Source: Patescibacteria group bacterium UBA6805
Lineage (GTDB): Bacteria; Patescibacteriota; Minisyncoccia; Minisyncoccales; Minisyncoccaceae
DNA length: 54,527 nt
Direction of reading: 5' to 3'
NCBI GenBank assembly: GCA_002452735.1
Contig: DKFD01000002.1
Span: 1-54,527 of the forward strand
The notes beneath the pieces are model-generated. The model made no database searches, was not told the origin of the DNA, and saw only the letters and a list, made by a program, of their open reading frames with translations. The translations under genes were made by a program, and so were the position numbers. How positions within the stretch are numbered: the stretch's first letter is position 1; each line of letters begins with the position of its first letter. Positions 40,856-49,937 of the stretch are shown here, in pieces.

Positions 40856-42879
40856 TTTTTTACAAAATTACAATTTTTATCGCTGCATTTTATCTTTTTG
40901 TTCTTCTCCACGAGCAGGGAATTGCATTGCGGGCATCTTTCTCCGGTAGGCTTGTACCAGGAAGCAAAATCGCACTGGGGCCAGTTTGAGCAACCGAAAA
41001 ACCCCTTTCCTTTTTTCGTTCTTCTCACGATTATTTCCCCTTGTTCGCACTGGGGACAGATTATTCCGGTTTTTTTGTTTTTTTCTTCAAGCGATTCGGT
41101 ATGTCTGCATTCCGGAAATCCGGAGCAGGCCAGAAATTCTCCGTAGCGGCTTCTTTTTATCAAAAGCGGTTTTCCGCACTTGGGACAGTTTTTTCCAGTC
41201 GGTTTTTGCTCAAGGGGTTTTTTCTCCACTTCTTGGTACTTCTGGGCCAATTTTTTTTCAAAAGGGAAATAGAAGTCTTGCAGGAGTTTAACCCAATCCT
41301 TTTTTCCTGCGGCGATTTCATCCAGGTCTTTTTCCATTTCCGCCGTAAATTTTACCTCCACGATTTCGGGGAAATGTTCGGCCAGCAAGTCGTTTACCGC
41401 GAAGCCGGTTTCGGTCGGCTCAAATCTTCTTTCTTGGTTTTTCTGAACGTAATTTCTTTTTTGAATGGTGAAAATGATGGGAGCATAGGTGGAAGGTCTG
41501 CCGATTTCGTTGTTTTCCAACTCTTTGATTAAGGAGGCCTCGTTGTATCTGGCTTTGGGCTTGGTAAAATGCTGAAAGGGCTTGAGTTCTTTCAGCTCCA
41601 AAGATTCTCCCTTTTCCAGCTGAGGGATTTCTCTTTCTTCGAATTTCATGGGATAGATTTTGAGAAATCCGTCAAATTTCATTTGCGACCCCGTTGCCCA
41701 AAAAGAGTCTTTTTCTTTTGAATCAACTTCTATTTTAACGGAATCAAAGACAGCTTCTTTCATCTGGCAGGCGACGAATCTTGTCCAGATTAGTTTATAC
41801 AGTTTGGCTTGACGTTCTTCCAGATTCAATTCGCTCCAGACATCGGTGGGCCTGATTGCTTCGTGAGCTTCCTGGGCTCTTTTTTTTGTTTTGAACCTTC
41901 TCGGGTTATCCAAAGAATAATTCTTGCCGAACTGTTTCTCAATGAAATTTTTAGCGCCCAGCAACGACTGACCGGAAAGATTGAAGGAGTCGGTTCTGTG
42001 ATAAGTGATGCGCCCTTTTTCATAAAGCTCTTGGGCGGTTCTCATTGTCAAAGAAGAGGGAAAACCAAGCCGTTTTGACGCTTCCTGCTGCAAGGTAGAA
42101 GTGGTGAATGGGGGCAGGGGCGTTCTTCTAACCACCTTCTTCTCTGTTTTTCGAACCTCGTATTTTTTATCTTTTAATTCTTCGATTATGCCCCGGGCTT
42201 CTTCTTTTGATCTAATGTCTTGTTTTTCCAGCTTTTTTCCTTTGATTTTTGCAAGGTCGGCTTCCAGGTTTTTGTCAAAAAGGCCGGTAATAGACCAGTA
42301 TTCTTCCTGCTTGAAACTATTGATTTCTCTTTCCCTTTCCACGATTAATTTCAAAGCCACTGACTGGACCCTTCCGGCGGAAAGCCTTCTGGCGATTTTT
42401 TTCCATAAAAGGGGAGAGAGTTTGTAGCCGACGATTCTGTCCAGAGCCCTTCTGGCTTGCTGGGCGTTGACCAGATTAATGTCCAAAAAATTCGGTTTTT
42501 TAATGGCTTGTTCAATGGCTTTTTCGGTTATTTCGTGAAAAGCAATCCTCTGGTAGTCCTTGTCTTTGCCCAAGTTGAGGATTTCAATCAAGTGCCAAGC
42601 AATGGCTTCTCCTTCCCGGTCGGGGTCGGTGGCTATATATACCAAATCGGCCTTGGCCACTTCTTTCTTAAGCAGGTTGACGTTTTTTCTGGCTTTGGTG
42701 GGAATAACGTACTTGATTTTGAAATTATCTTCCGGGTCGATTCCCAAAGAGCTTTTGGGAAGGTCCCGGACGTGGCCGTAAGAAGATAGAACCTTGAATT
42801 TATTGCCCAAAAAGACCCCGATGGTTTTTGCTTTGGTGGGGCTTTCTACGATTATCACGCTGTTTGTTTTACCGGCCAT
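40852..42879 (-). CDS. topA: DNA topoisomerase I
   Basis: 675 residues, type IA. N-terminal TOPRIM: 'VIIVESPTKAKTIGVFLGNK' and 'DLVYIATDPDREGEAIAWHL'. Active-site Tyr in 'GRITYHRTDSFNLSGQ'; also 'RRLSAGRVQSVALKLIVERE'. Three C-terminal zinc ribbons ('CPKCGKPLLIKRS', 'CPQCEQGEIIVRRTKKG', 'CPQCNSLLVEKN'). Relaxes negative supercoils. It shares an 11-bp overlap with pth and ATGA with nagZ, so the three form one minus-strand unit. Confidence 0.96.
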   Translation of the reverse strand: MAGKTNSVIIVESPTKAKTIGVFLGNKFKVLSSYGHVRDLPKSSLGIDPEDNFKIKYVIPTKARKNVNLLKKEVAKADLVYIATDPDREGEAIAWHLIEILNLGKDKDYQRIAFHEITEKAIEQAIKKPNFLDINLVNAQQARRALDRIVGYKLSPLLWKKIARRLSAGRVQSVALKLIVEREREINSFKQEEYWSITGLFDKNLEADLAKIKGKKLEKQDIRSKEEARGIIEELKDKKYEVRKTEKKVVRRTPLPPFTTSTLQQEASKRLGFPSSLTMRTAQELYEKGRITYHRTDSFNLSGQSLLGAKNFIEKQFGKNYSLDNPRRFKTKKRAQEAHEAIRPTDVWSELNLEERQAKLYKLIWTRFVACQMKEAVFDSVKIEVDSKEKDSFWATGSQMKFDGFLKIYPMKFEEREIPQLEKGESLELKELKPFQHFTKPKARYNEASLIKELENNEIGRPSTYAPIIFTIQKRNYVQKNQERRFEPTETGFAVNDLLAEHFPEIVEVKFTAEMEKDLDEIAAGKKDWVKLLQDFYFPFEKKLAQKYQEVEKKPLEQKPTGKNCPKCGKPLLIKRSRYGEFLACSGFPECRHTESLEEKNKKTGIICPQCEQGEIIVRRTKKGKGFFGCSNWPQCDFASWYKPTGERCPQCNSLLVEKNKKIKCSDKNCNFVKK

Positions 42880-43405
42880 TGGCAGTCGCTTCCTTTATTG
42901 TTTTTAAGATTTCGTCCGTTTTCCGACGGAGAACTTCTTTTTCTTCCTGGCTGAATCTTTTCAAAACAGCCTCTTCCAGTTCTTTGTTCTTGAAGCTTTC
43001 GTCTTCCGAATTGATGCCGATTCTGATGCGGGTGAAGTCTCGCGTCTTTATTTCGTCGATTATGGACTGGACCCCCTTGTGCCCGGCCGAAGAACTCCCC
43101 CTGCTTATTTTTACTTCTCCCAAATCTACATCAGCCTCGTCGTGAACGACGAATAGATTAGAGGAAGGGAGATTAATCCTGGACAAGAGTTGTTTTACGG
43201 ATTTTCCGGAATTGTTCATAAAGGTTTGGGGCTTGGTCAAAACAATGCCTTCTTTTTCAGCGATTAGGGCGTTTGATTTTTTGTCCAGCTTGAAATCGGG
43301 GAATTGATTGATTTCAGCGAACTTGTCAATTAAGCAAAATCCGAGATTGTGTCTCGTTCCTTTGTATTTTTCTTCCGGATTTCCCAACCCCACGATTAAA
43401 ATCAT
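42869..43405 (-). CDS. pth: Peptidyl-tRNA hydrolase
   Basis: 178 residues from ATG 43405, which has GGAG 6 nt upstream and gives the family-typical start 'MILIVGLGNPEEKYKGTRHN'. ATG 43417 and TTG 43435 are in-frame alternatives. Catalytic His in 'TRHNLGF', with 'FMNNSGKSV' and 'VVHDEADVDLGEVKI' and 'SSAGHKGVQSI'. Recycles peptidyl-tRNA released from stalled ribosomes, a partner process to tmRNA rescue. Confidence 0.95.
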   Translation of the reverse strand: MILIVGLGNPEEKYKGTRHNLGFCLIDKFAEINQFPDFKLDKKSNALIAEKEGIVLTKPQTFMNNSGKSVKQLLSRINLPSSNLFVVHDEADVDLGEVKISRGSSSAGHKGVQSIIDEIKTRDFTRIRIGINSEDESFKNKELEEAVLKRFSQEEKEVLRRKTDEILKTIKEATANGR

Positions 43406-43472
43406 ATTTTTCTCCATTATACTTATTTTCCTCAATTAGTAAACACGGCCTTTTTTATTTCCCTGAAAGTGG

Positions 43473-43478
43473 TATAAT
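43473..43478 (+). promoter_or_regulatory. Extended -10 promoter element
   Basis: TGG-TATAAT (extended -10, 43470-43478), 27 nt before ATG 43506. The -35 region is only a T-run. Confidence 0.5.
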
Positions 43479-43505
43479 GGAACAATTAGCATAAAAACCG
43501 CGGAC

Positions 43506-45269
43506 ATGCCTTCAAAATATCTTTTTTTTGCTTTTATTTTTCTTCTGCCTTTTTCTTTTTTCCTTCCCGTGCCCATGGCCGGAAAGACGTTGCTGGTTAT
43601 TTTCGTCCTTTCGCTTTTGATTTTGCAAATTAAGGAATCGCTGAAATCAAAAGAAATTTTTTTAAAGGGAGGAGCAATAGGGAGAATGATTGTCGTTTTC
43701 CTTCTACTTTCTCTTTTTTCCCTGGCTTTTTCCAAAAACGTCACCCAGAGTTTTTTCGGAAAAACGGAAGGGCTTGATTCCTTTTTCTTTTTAAGCGCTT
43801 TGGTTCTCGTTTTCTTTTTTTCTTCAAGCGTTTTTAAAAGAAAAGAAGACATCAGAATAGTTTTCTCATTATTTTTATTGAGTTCGGCCCTTTCTTCGAT
43901 TTTATTGTTTTTTAGAGAAGTCAAGAGCGTTGAATCTTTGGCTTTAATGGCTTCCCTGGCCCTGGGTATTTCTCTTTATTCTATTTTTTCCAGAAGAAGA
44001 AAATCGGAAATGATTGTTTTCTCGCTTTTTTCCCTGCTTTTTTTCTGTGTCTTGCTGTTTATCGGCTTTAAGCTCGGCTGGCTGGCGGCTGTTCTTTTTA
44101 CATTCTTCATTTTTTGGAAAAAGGCGAGAGAAAACTATTTTCAGGCCGACAAACGCCGGGTCATTCTTTCTTTTTTGTGTTTCGCGGTGGTTTTGGGCCT
44201 TTTCTTTTCACCCAATCCCGTTCCGCCGAAATTTTCCTTTTCCAGCAAGATTTCTCTGGAAACCAGCCTGGACATATCCCTAAAATCCGTCTCCCGCGAC
44301 ATCAAGAGCTTTGTTTTGGGCTCTGGTCCGGCCACTTTCAATTACCAATACGCCCTCTATAAAGACAGGGCTTTGAGCCAGGCGGTGATTGAGCAAAGCG
44401 CTTCCGGTTTTCTGACCATTTTAATTGAGCTCGGGGTCTTGGCTTTTTTGTCCCTGGTTTTCGTTTTTCTTTCCTTTTTAAACAAAGGCCTGCGCTCTTT
44501 CCTCAACGACGATTCGGAGGCAAGGGATGTTATCTTTCTGACGGTTTTCGGCATTTTTGTTTTAATGATTTTTCATGGACTCGATTTGATTTTGCTCGTT
44601 CTTTTATTCGTGCTTCTCGGCCTTTGGGAAAGCTTTTCCGAAAAAGAAGGCAGGGTTTCTTTCAGGTGGCTGATGGTTGTCGCTTTGATTTTCGTTTTAA
44701 TGAGCGTCGGCTTCTTTAAATATCTCACTGCCGAGAACCTGGCCTTAAAAGCCGTTGAAGATTACAACAACAAAGACATTGATGCGGCCATTGTTAAAAT
44801 GGACAAGGCTGTCCAAACTTTCAATTATTCCGATTATTACGTCGGTCTTTCCCAGCTTTATCTTTTGAAAGCCAGTGATATTTTTAACAACAACTGGAGT
44901 CTTGACGACGATATTGAAAAACAACTGGAAGAAAAGCAGAAGAATTTAAGGGACATTGCTTCCCGGGCGGAAGCGGTTGCCGAATTCGCTTCTCGTATCG
45001 ATTCCCGGAACTTCATCGTTTGGCAGAATCTGGGATTGGTTTACGAAAACACCAGCTTTCTTGTTGAAGATAAAACCGACAAGGCCATGGAAGCTTACAA
45101 CAAGGCGGAAGAGTTTTCTCCCGACAACTTCCTGATTTATCTGGCCAGAGGAAGGATATACGAGAAAAAGGGGGACAAGGAAAAAGCCCTGAAAGAATAC
45201 GAAAGCGCTTTCAGCATATATCCCTCTTACCAGGGGCTGGAGGACGCAATAGAAGAGCTTAGGGATTGA
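43506..45269 (+). CDS. O-antigen ligase-like membrane protein with TPR tail
   Basis: 587 residues. About ten hydrophobic helices over residues 1-410, including 'YLFFAFIFLLPFSFFLPVPM' and the polytopic WzyC-like central part. In the loop after the middle helices lie 'IKSFVLGSGPATFNYQYALY' and 'VIEQSASGFLTILIELGVLA', a pattern of O-antigen ligase/polymerase enzymes. The C-terminal part (about 430-587) has TPR-like repeats ('YNKAEEFSPDNFLIYLARGRIYE', 'KALKEYESAFSIYPSYQ'). It may transfer surface polysaccharides; the substrate is unknown. The stop overlaps the promoter of the HAD gene. Confidence 0.8.
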   Translation: MPSKYLFFAFIFLLPFSFFLPVPMAGKTLLVIFVLSLLILQIKESLKSKEIFLKGGAIGRMIVVFLLLSLFSLAFSKNVTQSFFGKTEGLDSFFFLSALVLVFFFSSSVFKRKEDIRIVFSLFLLSSALSSILLFFREVKSVESLALMASLALGISLYSIFSRRRKSEMIVFSLFSLLFFCVLLFIGFKLGWLAAVLFTFFIFWKKARENYFQADKRRVILSFLCFAVVLGLFFSPNPVPPKFSFSSKISLETSLDISLKSVSRDIKSFVLGSGPATFNYQYALYKDRALSQAVIEQSASGFLTILIELGVLAFLSLVFVFLSFLNKGLRSFLNDDSEARDVIFLTVFGIFVLMIFHGLDLILLVLLFVLLGLWESFSEKEGRVSFRWLMVVALIFVLMSVGFFKYLTAENLALKAVEDYNNKDIDAAIVKMDKAVQTFNYSDYYVGLSQLYLLKASDIFNNNWSLDDDIEKQLEEKQKNLRDIASRAEAVAEFASRIDSRNFIVWQNLGLVYENTSFLVEDKTDKAMEAYNKAEEFSPDNFLIYLARGRIYEKKGDKEKALKEYESAFSIYPSYQGLEDAIEELRD

Positions 45270-45294
45270 CAAAGTGTAAGCTTTATTATATACT
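45266..45294 (+). promoter_or_regulatory. Promoter of the HAD gene
   Basis: Consensus TTGACA (45266-45271), a 17-bp spacer, then TATACT (45289-45294). The -35 contains the stop codon of the upstream gene. The leader before ATG 45323 includes GAGGT. Confidence 0.85.
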
Positions 45295-45322
45295 ATAAAC
45301 ATAGTAAATTTAGAGGTAAAAA

Positions 45323-45907
45323 ATGAGTGCGTTGTACGCTATCCTTGATTTCAGCGGCACAATGGCCGTTGTGGACGAAAAGAGAGCTCTTCAAAGATGT
45401 TCTCGGGCCACTGGCCTGGAAATGGAAGCTCTAATGGAATTAACGGTTCGTCCGGATCCGACGAAATTTGACCAAGCCACAATGGCTGCCTGCGAAAACA
45501 TTATCATTGATGAGATTCGACAGGCCAGGCCCATTATCGGCGTCAAAAAGGCCATCAGGGCCTTGAAACAGCGAAACTACACCATCGTTATTTCGTCCAA
45601 TGGTTCAGCTGAAGCCATTGACCGTTGGCTTCTGGAAAACAGACTAAGCCAGTACTTGTACCTTGTCTTCGGCCGCGAGGACGGAAGCAAGGACAAGCAC
45701 TTTGAGCAGCTGGCAAGGATTGAAGAAATCGACCATTGGCTCTATGTCGCCGACAGTCCGAAAGACTTCCTTCCGCTTGAAAAATGGACGGGCGTTACCC
45801 AGGTCGCGGTCAGCGCCAGGCCGGGAGATATCTATCCCGGGCGCGTAAAAGTGTTTGACGGTCCGTTTTCGGCGGAAATCGTTCACTTGGTTGCCATCGG
45901 AGGTTAA
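45323..45907 (+). CDS. HAD-superfamily hydrolase-like protein with altered motif I
   Basis: 194 residues. HAD motif II 'YTIVISSNGSAEAID', a lysine in 'SKDKHFEQL' and motif IV 'WLYVADSPKDFL' are recognisable. Motif I reads DFSGT instead of DxDGT: the first Asp (nucleophile) is present, but the second Asp, usually the acid/base in phosphatases, is Ser. It may be a non-phosphatase HAD enzyme or a binding protein. A strong promoter and its own terminator flank it, so it is an independent unit. Confidence 0.82.
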   Translation: MSALYAILDFSGTMAVVDEKRALQRCSRATGLEMEALMELTVRPDPTKFDQATMAACENIIIDEIRQARPIIGVKKAIRALKQRNYTIVISSNGSAEAIDRWLLENRLSQYLYLVFGREDGSKDKHFEQLARIEEIDHWLYVADSPKDFLPLEKWTGVTQVAVSARPGDIYPGRVKVFDGPFSAEIVHLVAIGG

Positions 45908-45920
45908 AACCTCCTTTTTT
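45899..45920 (+). terminator. Intrinsic terminator
   Basis: GGAGGT-TAAA-ACCTCC followed by TTTTTT. The stop codon TAA lies in the loop. Confidence 0.85.
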
Positions 45921-45922
45921 GT

Positions 45923-45951
45923 TTGCCTTATCGGGCCATAATTGCTATGAT
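45923..45951 (+). promoter_or_regulatory. Promoter of murB
   Basis: TTGCCT (45923-45928), a 17-bp spacer, then TATGAT (45946-45951), 12 nt before ATG 45964; leader of about 5 nt. Confidence 0.6.
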
Positions 45952-45963
45952 ATACATATATAT

Positions 45964-46941
45964 ATGGAAAAAGATTTTCCCAAAGCGGAAAAAGACGTTG
46001 CTTTGAATAATTATTCCACTTTCAGAATCGGCGGCAAAGCCAGATATTTAATCAAGGCCTCCGATAAAAAAGAGCTGGAGAAGGCGATTGAGAAATCTTT
46101 GGAATCGAAAATTCCTTTTTATGTTTTGGGCGGCGGAAGCAATACCCTGATTTCGGATAAAGGTTTTGACGGACTGATTATAATTTTCAAAAAACAAAAA
46201 CCGGATGTTTTTATTGAGGAAAAAGACGATTTCGGAACAATCGAGACCGATGCTTCCACTCCCCTTTCTTTTTTGGTCGGCCATTTGGATGGTTTTACGG
46301 GGCTGGAGTGGGCCATCGGCATTCCCGGAACCCTGGGCGGAGCGATTAACGGAAACGCCGGAGCTTTTGACGAGTCGATAGCCGATTCAATCGAAAGCGT
46401 GGAGGTCTTGGAGATAAACAAAGGGATTAAGAAAAAAGAATTTAAGAGAAAAGACTGCGGTTTTGATTACCGCCGCAGTATTTTTAAGAGTAATCCCCGC
46501 CTTGTAATTCTTTCCGCCAAGTTGAAATTTAAAAAAGGGGACAGAGATAAGATAAAAGAGAAGATAAGAGAAAATTTGGAGAAAAGACGAGGCCATCCCA
46601 AAGGTTTTTCCCTAGGTTCCGTTTTCAAGAATTATTACGGAGAGGTTGACAAGGCCGTTGTCAAAAGATATCCTCCAGTAAAAAATTTTCAGGACAAAAA
46701 GGGTTTTGTTCCAGCCGGATTTTTGATTGAAGAGTGCGGACTCAAAGGAGCAAGAATCGGCGACGCGGAAATTTCTTCCCAGCACGCGAACTTTATCGTC
46801 AACTTGGAAAAAGCGAAATCGGAAAATGTTTTGAAGCTGATGAACTTGATAAAAAAAGAAGTGAAAAAGAAATTTTTAATCGACCTGGAAGAAGAAATTC
46901 AGATTTTTTCGCCTCAAACTATTGACAAATATTTTATTTAG
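45964..46941 (+). CDS. murB: UDP-N-acetylenolpyruvoylglucosamine reductase
   Basis: 325 residues from ATG 45964. FAD-binding motifs 'YSTFRIGGKARYLIKAS' and 'LGGGSNTLISDKGFDGL', 'WAIGIPGTLGGAINGNAGAF', 'CGFDYRRSIFKS' and the C-terminal catalytic stretch 'GFLIEECGLKGARIGDAEIS' with 'SLGSVFKNY'. Reduces UDP-GlcNAc-enolpyruvate to UDP-MurNAc for peptidoglycan. With glmS, nagZ and the GlmU-like gene it supports an active cell-wall pathway. Confidence 0.95.
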   Translation: MEKDFPKAEKDVALNNYSTFRIGGKARYLIKASDKKELEKAIEKSLESKIPFYVLGGGSNTLISDKGFDGLIIIFKKQKPDVFIEEKDDFGTIETDASTPLSFLVGHLDGFTGLEWAIGIPGTLGGAINGNAGAFDESIADSIESVEVLEINKGIKKKEFKRKDCGFDYRRSIFKSNPRLVILSAKLKFKKGDRDKIKEKIRENLEKRRGHPKGFSLGSVFKNYYGEVDKAVVKRYPPVKNFQDKKGFVPAGFLIEECGLKGARIGDAEISSQHANFIVNLEKAKSENVLKLMNLIKKEVKKKFLIDLEEEIQIFSPQTIDKYFI

Positions 46942-47024
46942 AGAGAAAATAGATATATAAAATAATATTTCGGCAAATTTTAATAAGGAATGATAAAAGG
47001 TCGAGTTATCAAAAATAATCTCGC

Positions 47025-47126
47025 ATGAAAAAAATGGCTACAAAAAGAAAGAAAGCGGCGAAAAAGAAAGTTGCAAAGAAGAAAGTTGCAAAGAAGAAGC
47101 CCGCTAAGAAAAAAAAGAAGAGATAA
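47025..47126 (+). CDS. Lysine-rich 33-residue protein, histone H1-like
   Basis: ATG 47025 encodes 33 residues, about two thirds lysine or arginine, with short repeats of the type KKKVAKKKVAKKKPAKKK. The AKKK pattern resembles bacterial histone H1/Hc1-like tails. It ends in a strong intrinsic terminator just downstream, so it is an expressed small unit rather than a chance frame. Likely binds DNA or RNA. No clear Shine-Dalgarno; ATG 47034 is an alternative start. Confidence 0.6.
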   Translation: MKKMATKRKKAAKKKVAKKKVAKKKPAKKKKKR

Positions 47127-47129
47127 AAA

Positions 47130-47156
47130 AACAACCCTTTCCAAAGGGTTGTTTTT
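47130..47156 (+). terminator. Intrinsic terminator
   Basis: CAACCCTTT...AAAGGGTTG hairpin (47132-47151) followed by TTTTTA. Serves the lysine-rich gene. Confidence 0.85.
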
Positions 47157-47172
47157 ATGATATCATTGGTTT

Positions 47173-47502
47173 ATGCAGATAAGAGTTAAAGAGACGGAAA
47201 TAAAAATAAACCGAGGAATTTATTCTTTTCTGGAAAAGAAAATAAAAACCTTGGAGAAATTTTTGCCTGACATCCCGGATTTAATAATTGAAGCGGAATT
47301 GGGCCTGACTACCCGCCATCACCAGAAAGGCAATGTTTATAGGGCGGAGATTCAGATAGCCATGCCCGGAAAAAGAATGTTGCGGGCGGTTTCGGAAAAA
47401 GAAAACTTGAGAAGCGCAATACTTGAAGCCAAGGAACAAATGGAAGCACAGCTGATTAAGAGAAAAGACACCTTTATCGCCAAAAGAAAAAAGGTTGCTT
47501 AA
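47173..47502 (+). CDS. hpf: Ribosome hibernation promoting factor (short form)
   Basis: 109 residues, S30AE/YfiA domain only: 'MQIRVKETEIKINRGIYSFL', 'IEAELGLTTRHHQKGNVYRAEIQI', 'AVSEKENLRSAILEAKEQME'. It binds the 30S decoding region to inactivate ribosomes in stationary phase. TATGAT lies 11 nt before the ATG. Followed 7 bp later by secA, a synteny known in many bacteria. Confidence 0.93.
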   Translation: MQIRVKETEIKINRGIYSFLEKKIKTLEKFLPDIPDLIIEAELGLTTRHHQKGNVYRAEIQIAMPGKRMLRAVSEKENLRSAILEAKEQMEAQLIKRKDTFIAKRKKVA

Positions 47503-47509
47503 AATTTTT

Positions 47510-49933
47510 ATGTCAATTTTCGGTCGCTTTTTCGGCGACGCCAATGAAAAATTCGTTAAAAGCCTAAGTCCCGTCGTTGCCAAAATTAATTCTTTGGAAG
47601 AGGAAACAAGCAAATTAAGTTCCGAAGAATTGAAACTCAAAACAAACGAGCTTAAAGAAAGACTGAAGGCCGGTGAAACGCTGAACGATATTCTTCCGAC
47701 AGCTTTTGCTTTGGTGAAAGAGGCGGCGAAGAGAAATTTGAACCAGAAACATTTTGATTGCCAGCTGGTCGGGGGAATTGTTCTGCATCAGGGGAAAATA
47801 GCCGAGATGAAAACCGGAGAAGGGAAAACTCTTACCGCCACCCTGCCCATGTATCTTAATGCTCTTGAAGGAAAAGGCTGTCATTTGGTTACGGTCAACG
47901 ATTATCTTTCAAGAAGAGACGCGGTCTGGATGGGCCAGATTTATTACGCTTTGGGGCTGAGCGTCAGCTGTTTGAATCACGAGCAGTCTTTTGTCTATGA
48001 CCCCGATTACAAAAAAGACGCGGAAAGCAAAGACAAAATCAGGGATGAGCTGGGGGGGTTTAGGGTGGTTGAAGATTTTTTGAAGCCCTGTTCCAGGAAA
48101 GAGGCTTATGAAGCCGACATTACTTATGGAACGAACAATGAATTCGGCTTTGACTACTTAAGGGACAATACGGTTTATGCTTCTTCCCAGGCGGTTCAGA
48201 GAGGATACAATTTCGTTATTGTCGACGAAGTGGATTCCATTTTGATTGACGAAGCGAGAACCCCCTTGATTGTTTCCGCTCCGGACACGGAAAGCTCAAA
48301 ATGGTATTCGGAGTTCGCCAGAATCATTCCCCGCTTGAACAAAGAAACCGATTTTGAGGTTGACGAAAAAATGAGGACGGTAACTTTAACGGAACAGGGA
48401 ATAGACAAGGTAGAAAAGATATTGAATGCCGGGAACATATATAATGAAAGGGGGATAAAATATCTTCATCATTTGGAGCAGGCCCTGAAAGCGGAGATAT
48501 TGTTCAGACTGGACAAGGATTACGTTTTAAGAAACGGCGAAGTGGTTATTGTTGACGCCTTTACCGGAAGATTGATGCCCGGCCGAAGATGGTCGGGAGG
48601 ACTGCACCAGGCCATTGAAGCCAAAGAGGGAGTGAAAATACAGCCGGAGTCTATTACCATGGCTTCAATCACTTTCCAGAATTATTTCAGGATGTATAAG
48701 AAGCTGGCGGGCATGACCGGGACTGCCGAGACGTCGGCTGAAGAATTCGACAAAGTATACAAACTGGACGTTGTGATTATTCCCACCAATAAGCCCATGG
48801 TCAGGAAAGATTTGCCGGACAGGATTTTCAAGACCGAAGAAGCCAAGTTCAGGGCCGTGGCTGAAGAAGTGAAAAAGAGGCACGAAGCAGGCCAGCCCAT
48901 TCTCATCGGCACGACCTCCATCAGCAAAAACGAGTATTTGGGCGCCATTCTTTCCCGAGAAGGAATTCCCCATCAGGTCTTGAATGCCAAGAATCATGAA
49001 AAAGAAGGAGAAATTATCGCCCAGGCCGGAGTGGTGGGAGCGGTAACCGTGGCCACCAACATGGCGGGCAGAGGAGTTGACATTTCTTTAGGGGGAAACC
49101 CTTTTACCGAAGAATCGAGGAAGAAGGTGGTCGAATCAGGCGGATTATTCGTCATCGGAACGGAAAGGCACGAGGCCAGAAGAATAGACAACCAATTAAG
49201 AGGAAGAACGGGGAGACAGGGAGACCCGGGCACGACCCAGTTTTTCGTTTCCCTGGAAGATGACGTTATTAGGATATTCGGCGGAGACAAAATAAAGAAT
49301 CTGATGGAAAGATTCAATTTGCCCGACGACACTCCGATTGAAAATTCCTTCATTTCCAAAAGTATTGAGGGGGCCCAGACCAAGATTGAGGGAGCCAACT
49401 TCGATGCCAGGAAATACGTTTTGGAATACGACGACGTTTTAAGCAAGCATCGGGGAGTTGTTTACAAAAGAAGAAGAGAGATTTTGAGCAAAGGAGAGAA
49501 GAAAGAGCTGAAGGAAGAAATATTGTCCCTTTTGGAGAAAGAAGGTTTCTCCAAAGAAGATTACGAAAAGAAAGAAAAAGAGTTGGGAGAAGAAAATATG
49601 AGAGAGGTGGAAAAACTGGCCAGTTTGAGGGCGCTGGACGTTCTTTGGGTTGAGCACTTGGAAAACATGGAGAGTTTGAGGGAATCGGTCCGCTTGAGGG
49701 CTTATGGCCAGAAAGATCCCCTAATAGAATACAAAAACGAGGGACGAAAGATGTTCAACGATTTGCTCGGCAATTACGACCGAATGGTGGTAAACAGCAT
49801 TTTAAGAGCCAGCGTCAACACCCGACCGCAAGAGGAAAAAAGGGAAATCGTCCAGGAGAAAAAAGAAATAGGGAGGAATGATCCTTGTCCCTGCGGGAGC
49901 GGGAAGAAGTATAAGAAGTGTTGCGGAAAATAG
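47510..49933 (+). CDS. secA: Preprotein translocase ATPase SecA
   Basis: 807 residues from ATG 47510 (an upstream TTG at 47495 is unlikely). Walker A in 'EMKTGEGKTLTATLPMYL', DEAD-like 'FVIVDEVDSILIDEARTPL', preprotein cross-linking region, and helicase motif VI 'RIDNQLRGRTGRQGDPG'. The C-terminal SEC-C zinc motif is complete ('NDPCPCGSGKKYKKCCGK'). Drives secretion through SecYEG, including substrates of signal peptidase LepB (51890). Confidence 0.97.
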   Translation: MSIFGRFFGDANEKFVKSLSPVVAKINSLEEETSKLSSEELKLKTNELKERLKAGETLNDILPTAFALVKEAAKRNLNQKHFDCQLVGGIVLHQGKIAEMKTGEGKTLTATLPMYLNALEGKGCHLVTVNDYLSRRDAVWMGQIYYALGLSVSCLNHEQSFVYDPDYKKDAESKDKIRDELGGFRVVEDFLKPCSRKEAYEADITYGTNNEFGFDYLRDNTVYASSQAVQRGYNFVIVDEVDSILIDEARTPLIVSAPDTESSKWYSEFARIIPRLNKETDFEVDEKMRTVTLTEQGIDKVEKILNAGNIYNERGIKYLHHLEQALKAEILFRLDKDYVLRNGEVVIVDAFTGRLMPGRRWSGGLHQAIEAKEGVKIQPESITMASITFQNYFRMYKKLAGMTGTAETSAEEFDKVYKLDVVIIPTNKPMVRKDLPDRIFKTEEAKFRAVAEEVKKRHEAGQPILIGTTSISKNEYLGAILSREGIPHQVLNAKNHEKEGEIIAQAGVVGAVTVATNMAGRGVDISLGGNPFTEESRKKVVESGGLFVIGTERHEARRIDNQLRGRTGRQGDPGTTQFFVSLEDDVIRIFGGDKIKNLMERFNLPDDTPIENSFISKSIEGAQTKIEGANFDARKYVLEYDDVLSKHRGVVYKRRREILSKGEKKELKEEILSLLEKEGFSKEDYEKKEKELGEENMREVEKLASLRALDVLWVEHLENMESLRESVRLRAYGQKDPLIEYKNEGRKMFNDLLGNYDRMVVNSILRASVNTRPQEEKREIVQEKKEIGRNDPCPCGSGKKYKKCCGK

Positions 49934-49937
49934 GAAC

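Noticed and set aside
43436..43924. Minus-strand open frame antisense to the ligase-like gene
   Set aside because: Low-complexity lysine-rich translation opposite a well-supported membrane protein; no start signals.
46942..47024. CRISPR or repeat array
   Set aside because: AT-rich intergenic sequence without regularly spaced repeats. No CRISPR array was seen anywhere in the window.
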